The notes below the pieces were generated by a model. It did no database searches and had not been told where the DNA came from. It saw only the letters and a program-made list of their open reading frames with translations. From an uncultured Clostridia bacterium (GTDB lineage: Bacteria > Bacillota > Clostridia > Oscillospirales > CAG-272), in the NCBI GenBank assembly GCA_946618395.1, contig CAMOLD010000084.1:1-6122 (forward strand): a stretch of DNA of 6,122 nucleotides, given 5' to 3'. The translations under genes were made by a program, and so were the position numbers. Below are positions 1-3,697 of this stretch, piece by piece. Every line of letters starts with the position of its first letter. The first letter of the stretch is position 1.

Positions 1-977
1 TTCATGGGCAGGCGGGAGCGGATGAATTTGGTCTTTTTCCCGTCGTATTGTTGGAGCTTGACGTCGGCTTGCGCGTCGGTGTTTTCAAAAACGGCGGTCG
101 TTCCGCTTTCGGTAATTCCGGCGGCACTGCGGAGCTCATTGTTCACGCGCTTGTCCGAAGAGAGGAGCATTCCATCCTCGCTCTTTTCCAGGTATTCGTT
201 AATCATTTTCAGGTCGGCGCTTGTTAAACGGTATCCGGGGCGGATCCGCAAAATGTTTGCGCTCATCTGCTGAATGCCGTCGCTCAACGCCACGCTTTCG
301 TGCTCGTGCTTGGTCACGTCGGAAATAATATTTCCGTCCGCCAGTTCAATAATCCGGTCGGCATAGCGCTCGGCAAAATCGCGGTCGTGGGAAACGATCA
401 GCACCAGCTTCCGCTTGGAAAGCTCTTTTAGGGTGTCAAAAATCTGTTTGCCGGTTTTGGAGTCCAAAGCGCCGGTCGGCTCGTCCGCCATAATGATCTG
501 CGGGTCTTTCACCAAAGCGCGGGCAATGGCAATGCGCTGTTTTTGACCGCCCGAAAGCTCGTTCGGTTTGCGGTTGGCAAAATTGAGCAGGTCAACCTGC
601 CGCAAAATATCGGTAATTTTTTCGTTGGTTGCCTTTTTGCCTTGCAGTTCCAACGCAAGTCCGATGTTTGCGCCAACCGAAAAATCGTCCAAAATGTTGT
701 ATTCCTGAAAGATGAATCCAATAAAGGTGTTGCGGTAGGCGTCAAAGTCCGAGCCAACAAAATCCTTCGAGGATTTTCCCATAATTACAAATTCGCCGCT
801 GTCGTAGCTGTCCAGCCCGCCAATCACGTTGAGCAGGGTGGATTTACCGCTACCCGATTTACCCAAAATGAACACCATTCCGGTTTCGGGGAAGGCGATG
901 GAAACGTTGTTCAGCGCAACCACCTGTTCCTTGGTTTTGGAGCGGTAAATTTTTGTTACGTTCCGTATTTCAAGCAT
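1..977 (-). CDS. ABC transporter ATP-binding protein, probably fused to an FtsX-like permease (partial, 3' end outside window)
   Basis: The gene starts at the ATG complementary to 975-977 and stays open to base 1, giving 325 codons without a stop. Its first residues are MLEIRNVTKIY. Seen: Walker A GKSGSGKST (residues 39-47, Lys45), Q-loop Gln91, signature LSGGQKQR (141-148), Walker B and catalytic Glu in IIMADEPTGALDS (161-173, Glu166), and switch His197. The closest known type is the MacB/LolD/FtsE-like ATPase of type VII ABC systems. About 105 residues follow the ATPase domain (from around residue 220), a hydrophilic stretch with no membrane segment so far. In Clostridia such an extension commonly leads into an FtsX/MacB-type permease on the same chain; that half is inferred, not seen. 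An AGGAGG (complement of 985-990) lies 7 nt before the ATG and fixes the start. Substrate unknown; efflux or peptide-antibiotic resistance is typical of the class. Confidence 0.93.
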   Translation of the reverse strand, partial: MLEIRNVTKIYRSKTKEQVVALNNVSIAFPETGMVFILGKSGSGKSTLLNVIGGLDSYDSGEFVIMGKSSKDFVGSDFDAYRNTFIGFIFQEYNILDDFSVGANIGLALELQGKKATNEKITDILRQVDLLNFANRKPNELSGGQKQRIAIARALVKDPQIIMADEPTGALDSKTGKQIFDTLKELSKRKLVLIVSHDRDFAERYADRIIELADGNIISDVTKHEHESVALSDGIQQMSANILRIRPGYRLTSADLKMINEYLEKSEDGMLLSSDKRVNNELRSAAGITESGTTAVFENTDAQADVKLQQYDGKKTKFIRSRLPM

Positions 978-1024
978 GGCAGTTCCTCCTTGTAAAAGCT
1001 TGATTGTAGATTGCAGTTGTTTCT

Positions 1025-1054
1025 ATTATACACCAAAAGTCAGATTTTTCGCAA
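1025..1054 (-). promoter_or_regulatory. Sigma-A-type promoter of the ABC transporter gene
   Basis: Read on the minus strand, the -35 is TTGCGA (1054-1049, 4 of 6 matches), the spacer is 18 bp and the -10 is a perfect TATAAT (1030-1025). Transcription would start near 1018, about 40 nt before the ABC start codon. It diverges from the deacetylase promoter. Its -35 overlaps the inverted repeat at 1045-1067. Confidence 0.65.
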
Positions 1055-1067
1055 CAAAAGCGAAAAA
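1045..1067. promoter_or_regulatory. Perfect 8-bp inverted repeat between divergent promoters (candidate operator)
   Basis: TTTTTCGC (1045-1052) and GCGAAAAA (1060-1067) are exact reverse complements separated by 7 bp. The repeat covers the -35 of the leftward ABC promoter and ends 3 bp before the -35 of the rightward deacetylase promoter. A dimeric regulator bound here could control both genes. It could also simply be AT-rich DNA able to form a hairpin. No regulator gene is visible in the window. Confidence 0.4.
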
Positions 1068-1070
1068 TAA

Positions 1071-1099
1071 TTGACAAAAATGTTTTTCAATGATATAGT
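1071..1099 (+). promoter_or_regulatory. Strong sigma-A promoter of the polysaccharide deacetylase gene
   Basis: The -35 is a perfect TTGACA (1071-1076). A 17-bp spacer ends in the extended -10 element TGA (1091-1093), followed by the -10 TATAGT (1094-1099, 5 of 6). The start site should be near 1106, leaving a leader of about 37 nt. Confidence 0.8.
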
Positions 1100-1142
1100 G
1101 GTATTGAAAAAAAACAATTTATTTCCCAAAAGGAGAACCCAA

Positions 1143-1967
1143 ATGAAACATTATGAATTGCGCCTCCGGTTCCCGGGCGGTCGCGCAAAAGCGCTGACGT
1201 TCAGTTTTGACGACGGTGTTACAATGGACATCCGTTTTGTGGAACTACTTAACAAATACGGCATGAAAGGCACCTTCAACCTGAACAGCGGTTGCTTGGG
1301 GCAACCGGGGCGCGTCATGACCGAAGAGCAGGCAAAAGCGCTGTTTGCCGACGGGCGGCATGAGGTCGCCGTGCATACGCTCACGCACCCGCGCCTGGAT
1401 CAGCTCCCAACGGCAACCGTGGTCAACGAGATTTTCGAAGACCGCAAAAACTTGGAACGCATTTTTGACCGTCCCGTGCGCGGAATGGCGTATCCCTACG
1501 GAACTTCGGGAGCAACCGACGCGGTGGTTGCGGTGGCAAAGGCTTGCGGCATCGTGTATTCCAGAACAACGAAGAGCACCCATGATTTTGACCTGCCCGA
1601 CGACTGGATCCGGCTTCCTTCCACCTGCAAATACGATGACCCGAAACTGATGGAAATTGCCGACCGCTTTTTGAAGGAAAGAACCGACGGATATCCCCGT
1701 ATGTTTTATGTCTGGGGGCATACCTACGAATTTGACGACTACAACCATTGGGGATTGATTGAAGATTTCTTAAAATTGATGGCAAACCGGGAAGAGGAAA
1801 TCTGGTATGCCACCAACATGGAAATTTACGAATATCAACAGGCATACGACCGTTTGGAATTCTCCGCCGATTTGACTTTTGTCAAAAATCCGTCGGCAAT
1901 TCCGGTGTGGTTCTGGCTGAACGGAAAGGTCCTGTCGGTCAACCCCGGCGAGCTCCTCAAACTGTAA
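1143..1967 (+). CDS. Polysaccharide deacetylase family protein (CE4/NodB-type), cytoplasmic form
   Basis: This is a 274-residue protein of the NodB homology (CE4) fold, whose members remove N- or O-acetyl groups from sugars with a metal ion. Seen: motif 1 TFSFDDG with the base and metal aspartates Asp23-Asp24; motif 2 HTLTHP with the metal histidines His78 and His82; motif 3 RGMAYPYG (113-120); and a later WGHTYEFD segment (191-198, His193) resembling the active-site His motif. Residues from about 215 form a small C-terminal module with an NPSA...VW...G pattern. I see no signal peptide or membrane segment, so an intracellular substrate is likely; which one is unknown. The ATG at 1143 is chosen because AGGAG (1131-1135) lies 7 nt upstream; an upstream TTG at 1071 would fall inside the promoter. 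A terminator follows directly, so the gene is monocistronic. Confidence 0.9.
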   Translation: MKHYELRLRFPGGRAKALTFSFDDGVTMDIRFVELLNKYGMKGTFNLNSGCLGQPGRVMTEEQAKALFADGRHEVAVHTLTHPRLDQLPTATVVNEIFEDRKNLERIFDRPVRGMAYPYGTSGATDAVVAVAKACGIVYSRTTKSTHDFDLPDDWIRLPSTCKYDDPKLMEIADRFLKERTDGYPRMFYVWGHTYEFDDYNHWGLIEDFLKLMANREEEIWYATNMEIYEYQQAYDRLEFSADLTFVKNPSAIPVWFWLNGKVLSVNPGELLKL

Positions 1968-1975
1968 TCCATTCC

Positions 1976-2058
1976 AAAAATAAAAATGCTCCGGCTTTCT
2001 GCGGCCGGGGCATTTTTGCGCTTGGACGCAGTCGGTTTCCGTCCCGCCGCGCAACTAC
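1976..2058 (-). ncRNA. Predicted small non-coding RNA (~80 nt) convergent to the deacetylase gene
   Basis: A consensus minus-strand promoter (2065-2093) predicts a start at a G near 2058. The transcript reaches the minus-strand U-tract of the shared terminator (about 1976) with no protein gene in between. Its first part folds into a hairpin: the TTGCGC/GCGCAA helix (2016-2021 with 2049-2054) and, after a small internal loop, GGACG/CGTCC (2024-2028 with 2040-2044), with an apical loop rich in GAAACCGA. The terminator hairpin is the second structure; the base of helix one shares two bases (2016-2017) with it. This promoter-hairpin-terminator layout is typical of trans-acting or antisense sRNAs. 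The RNA also overlaps the 3' UTR of the deacetylase mRNA. I do not recognise a family; the existence of the transcript is inferred. Confidence 0.55.
1982..2017. terminator. Bidirectional intrinsic terminator after the deacetylase gene
   Basis: Arms at 1982-1995 and 2004-2017 form a 14-bp stem with one G-T wobble, AAAAATGCTCCGGC against GCCGGGGCATTTTT, closing an 8-nt loop. On the plus strand the 3' arm ends in five T; on the minus strand the 3' side reads TTTTTATTTTT. It should therefore stop both the rightward deacetylase transcript and the leftward small RNA starting near 2058. Confidence 0.88.
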
Positions 2059-2064
2059 CCTTTC

Positions 2065-2093
2065 ATTTTAGCACTTCTTCGTCCGTTTGTCAA
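2065..2093 (-). promoter_or_regulatory. Consensus minus-strand promoter driving the small RNA
   Basis: On the minus strand the -35 is a perfect TTGACA (2093-2088), the spacer is exactly 17 bp, and an extended -10 TGC leads into TAAAAT (2070-2065, 5 of 6). No protein gene lies downstream on this strand before the bidirectional terminator, so the product is probably RNA. It diverges from the promoter of the long RNA about 75 bp away. Confidence 0.72.
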
Positions 2094-2167
2094 TAGTTTT
2101 TCGTAAAAATTAACAAAAATCCGCAAACAGCACAAATAAAACTTGTTAAATTCGTTCAATTTGCCGC

Positions 2168-2196
2168 TTGTATTTCCGCAAAATATGTGCTACAAT
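2168..2196 (+). promoter_or_regulatory. Promoter of the long intergenic RNA
   Basis: The -10 is TACAAT (2191-2196, 5 of 6), preceded by the extended element TGC (2188-2190). With a 17-bp spacer the -35 would be TTGTAT (2168-2173), which matches only the TTG; the extended -10 could compensate. Predicted start is G2203. Confidence 0.6.
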
Positions 2197-2204
2197 AAAG
2201 GTGC

Positions 2205-2347
2205 AAAGGAGGAAAGGACCAATGGGCTGAATCAAGTAAAAAACGAACCGCAAAATTCAAAAAAGAGAGGATAAGCCAATGGGCTAATTCAAGTGTCCGT
2301 TCCATCTTCCCAAATTTGAAAAAAGAGAGGACAGACCAATGTGGTAG
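2205..2347 (+). repeat. Three tandem Shine-Dalgarno/ATG/one-codon/stop units
   Basis: Unit 1 has AAAGGAGG (2205-2212) and, 9 nt on, ATG GGC TGA (2222-2230). Unit 2 has GAGAGG (2265-2270) and, 8 nt on, ATG GGC TAA (2279-2287). Unit 3 has GAGAGG (2325-2330) and, 8 nt on, ATG TGG TAG (2339-2347). The ATGs are 57 and 60 nt apart, so all three are in one frame. All share CCAATG; units 1 and 2 also share TTCAAGT-like sequence after the stop, and units 2 and 3 share AAAAAAGAGAGGA. In units 2 and 3 the ATG falls in the loop of a 4-bp hairpin (AGCC/GGCT and ACCA/TGGT). The encoded dipeptides would be Met-Gly, Met-Gly and Met-Trp. Whether ribosomes use them is unknown. Confidence 0.6.
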
Positions 2348-2573
2348 TTTGATTGCCGGTTGAACCCTTCCGGCAGAAGCAATGTGCGAAACGAAACGGC
2401 GCAAAAGCGACCCTTTGAGCGAGTGCAATGAAGGCGCCGAACAATGAGAAGAACTCCTGCTTCTGCCAAACAGTCCACCCAAAAATAATCGATTCTTTCG
2501 TCGGCAGTTTCCAAATTTTAAACACAGCGAAAAACGGCGAAATGCAGGATCGGGAAAGCGAGGATTAAGAACG

Positions 2574-2609
2574 ATGTTAGATACTATTCCTGAAAGTTGC
2601 GACCCTTGA
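2574..2609 (+). CDS. Possible 11-residue leader peptide overlapping the terminator
   Basis: ATG at 2574 opens an ORF reading MLDTIPESCDP and stopping with TGA at 2607-2609. GAGGA (2560-2564) lies 9 nt upstream, an acceptable ribosome binding site. The last codons and the stop lie inside the 5' arm of the terminator stem (2603-2612), so a ribosome finishing it would mask that arm. There is no run of one regulatory codon as in amino-acid attenuators. An ORF this short can easily arise by chance. Confidence 0.2.
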   Translation: MLDTIPESCDP

Positions 2610-2647
2610 CCGTGCCGGGGTAATCCGTGCGGTCAAGGGCCTTTTTT
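2603..2647 (+). terminator. Intrinsic terminator of the long intergenic RNA
   Basis: CCCTTGACCG (2603-2612) and CGGTCAAGGG (2630-2639) form a perfect 10-bp stem. A further CGG/CCG pairing (2616-2618 with 2625-2627) can form inside the loop. CC and six T (2642-2647) follow. Confidence 0.9.
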
Positions 2648-2670
2648 ATTGCCAAATTGTAAATTTGAAA

Positions 2671-2709
2671 AGGGCGGGGGAAGAAAATTCCTTCCGCCCC
2701 TTGATTTTT
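2671..2709 (+). terminator. Second GC-rich hairpin with T-tract, possible backup terminator
   Basis: GGGGGAAG (2676-2683) can pair with CTTCCGCCC (2691-2699) through 8 bp with one bulged G, closing an AT-rich loop. An alternative register pairs GGGCGG (2672-2677) with CCGCCC (2694-2699). TTGATTTTT follows. It lies after the main terminator and overlaps the -35 of the amidohydrolase promoter, so it may insulate that gene. The bulge makes it weaker than the first. Confidence 0.35.
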
Positions 2710-2728
2710 CGCTTCTTTATGTTATAAT
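2701..2728 (+). promoter_or_regulatory. Promoter of the amidohydrolase gene
   Basis: The -35 is TTGATT (2701-2706, 4 of 6). A 16-bp spacer ends in the extended -10 TGT (2720-2722), followed by a perfect TATAAT (2723-2728). The start would be near 2735, about 36 nt before the ATG. Confidence 0.75.
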
Positions 2729-2770
2729 CGTTTTATATTTATAATTATTCAGGATTTGCGAGGCTTTTGC

Positions 2771-3574
2771 ATGAAAATTTGTTTCCATAGTCATTGTTTC
2801 CCGGATGCGCTTGCTCCGCGCGCCGTTGCCGCGCTGGCGGAGAACGCCAAGCCGGTCGGCATGGCGCCGCACACCGACGGCACCGTCAAAGATACCCTGC
2901 GGTATTTGAACGCCGCGGGAATTGATACGGCGCTGATCTGCAATATCGCAACCAATCCGCATCAGGAGCGAAAGGTCAACGATTTTGCCATCTCGCTTGC
3001 CCGGAGCGGGCAGGTGTTTTCCACCGGCTCTATCCACCCGGAAAGCGAGAACCCGGAAGGGGAGATGAACCGCCTTTGGGCGGCAGGCATCCGCGGAATA
3101 AAAATTCATCCCGACTATGTTCGCGTTCCGGTGGAGGACGCGCACTATGACCGCATTTTTTCGCTCGCCGAGGAGCGGGGCTTTTTCGTGGTCACCCATA
3201 CCGGGTTTGACCCCGTCTCGCCCGACTGCGTTCATGCCACGGCGCAGGGGTTGCTCCAAGTGATTAAAAAGCACCCAGGGTTAAAGCTAATCGCGGCGCA
3301 CATGGGCGGTATCGGGCAAACAAAAGCGGTCATCGATCTGCTGGTTGGAACGCCGATTTGGTTTGACACCTCGCTTTCGGCTCTGCGGGAGGAAGAATGG
3401 GCAAATTTGCGCGTCATTCTCCGGGAGCATTCCGCCGATCGGATTCTCTTCGGCACCGACACTCCCTGGAGCATTCCGCAAAAAGAAATTGCGTTTTTGG
3501 AAGGCTCCGGTTTGTCCTCTCGTGACTTGGAATCCATCTTTTCCGGAAATGCGAAAAAACTGTTGCAAATTTGA
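2771..3574 (+). CDS. Amidohydrolase family 2 metalloenzyme (TIM-barrel)
   Basis: This 267-residue protein fits the amidohydrolase_2 family, whose members are metal-dependent hydrolases and non-oxidative decarboxylases related to the ACMSD/resorcylate decarboxylase group. Seen: the N-terminal metal-binding HxH (His6, His8), GIKIHP (109-114), VVTHTG (His143), AAHMGG (His177) and the late catalytic/metal Asp in FGTDTPW (227-233, Asp230), in the order expected around the barrel. The length is on the short side of the family but all metal ligands are present. There is no signal peptide, so it should be cytoplasmic. The ATG at 2771 is chosen because GAGG (2760-2763) lies 7 nt upstream and the sequence reaches HxH at once; a TTG five codons earlier has no better site. 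The substrate cannot be read from the sequence. It has its own promoter, and no terminator is visible before the acyl-CoA synthetase promoter. Confidence 0.87.
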   Translation: MKICFHSHCFPDALAPRAVAALAENAKPVGMAPHTDGTVKDTLRYLNAAGIDTALICNIATNPHQERKVNDFAISLARSGQVFSTGSIHPESENPEGEMNRLWAAGIRGIKIHPDYVRVPVEDAHYDRIFSLAEERGFFVVTHTGFDPVSPDCVHATAQGLLQVIKKHPGLKLIAAHMGGIGQTKAVIDLLVGTPIWFDTSLSALREEEWANLRVILREHSADRILFGTDTPWSIPQKEIAFLEGSGLSSRDLESIFSGNAKKLLQI

Positions 3575-3583
3575 GCCTTTTTA

Positions 3584-3612
3584 TTGACAAATAAGAATTA
3601 AAATGATATAAT
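3584..3612 (+). promoter_or_regulatory. Fully consensus sigma-A promoter of the acyl-CoA synthetase gene
   Basis: A perfect TTGACA (3584-3589), a 17-bp spacer, the extended element TGA (3604-3606) and a perfect TATAAT (3607-3612). The start would be near 3619, leaving a leader of about 79 nt. The promoter begins only 10 bp after the amidohydrolase stop codon. This is the strongest promoter in the window by match to consensus. Confidence 0.88.
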
Positions 3613-3652
3613 ATAAAGCGATTTTTTGAAAATTTCCGTCGAAAGAGTTTCA

Positions 3653-3667
3653 TTTTTCGGCGAAAAA
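3653..3667. promoter_or_regulatory. Palindrome in the acyl-CoA synthetase leader
   Basis: TTTTTCG (3653-3659) and CGAAAAA (3661-3667) are exact reverse complements around a single G. The palindrome lies about 35 nt inside the transcript. It resembles the inverted repeat at 1045-1067. It could be an operator acting as a roadblock, a small mRNA hairpin, or chance in AT-rich leader sequence. Confidence 0.25.
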
Positions 3668-3697
3668 AGGGAAGAACCTGAAAGGACCTGTTAAAAA

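Larger units (their letters stand above)
2203..2647 (+). ncRNA. Predicted long structured intergenic RNA (~445 nt), family not recognised
   Basis: The interval is bounded by an extended -10 promoter and a strong intrinsic terminator and holds no ORF with convincing protein character. Seen in order: three tandem units of purine-rich Shine-Dalgarno-like sequence + ATG + one codon + stop (2205-2347); a local hairpin TGCCGG/CCGGCA (2354-2359 with 2370-2375); a perfect 10-bp helix GGCAGAAGCA/TGCTTCTGCC (2372-2381 with 2458-2467) that competes with it; an inner CGGCGC/GCGCCG helix (2397-2402 with 2434-2439); a less structured A-rich stretch; an 11-codon ORF with a GAGGA site (2574-2609); and the terminator. 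I looked for marks of RNase P RNA, tmRNA, SRP RNA and T-box leaders and found none. It could be a free RNA or a very long leader for the amidohydrolase gene; the latter gene's own promoter after the terminator favours a free RNA. Confidence 0.55.

Noticed and set aside
543..995. Plus-strand ORF of 150 codons opposite the ABC ATPase.
   Set aside because: It is the antisense shadow of a gene with all ABC motifs in the right order.
1071..1142. Upstream TTG start extending the deacetylase by 24 residues.
   Set aside because: The TTG is the first three bases of the -35 box and the stretch contains the promoter and leader. The ATG at 1143 has a proper AGGAG site.
2205..2347. Tandem repeats as a CRISPR array.
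   Set aside because: There are only three units, the similarity between units is imperfect and extends unevenly, repeats are not flanked by unique spacers of constant length, and no cas gene is present.
2382..2488. Two small plus-strand ORFs (21 and 14 codons) joined by an ATGA overlap inside the long RNA.
   Set aside because: The first has no Shine-Dalgarno and the second only a weak GAAGG. Both lie in the 10-bp helix region, where sequence is explained by RNA structure.
2156..2525. Minus-strand ORFs of 76-108 codons across the long RNA.
   Set aside because: They have low-complexity, Ser/Cys/Phe-rich composition, overlap each other in different frames, have no good ribosome binding site and lie antisense to the promoter-terminator unit.
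2205..2570. Long RNA as a CsrB-like sponge because of its several GGA motifs.
   Set aside because: Most GGA motifs lack the ANGGA context and do not sit in hairpin loops; the ATG-stop layout explains the repeats better.
2203..2647. Long RNA as RNase P RNA, tmRNA, SRP RNA or T-box leader.
   Set aside because: No P4-type GAGGAAAGTCC/ACAGA pair, no tRNA-like TTCGAATCC end, no GGAAGCAGC SRP core and no GGGTGGNACCGCG T-box were found.
2756..2770. TTG start five codons before the amidohydrolase ATG.
   Set aside because: The GAGG at 2760-2763 is correctly spaced for the ATG at 2771, and the HxH motif starts 5 residues after that Met, as expected for the family.
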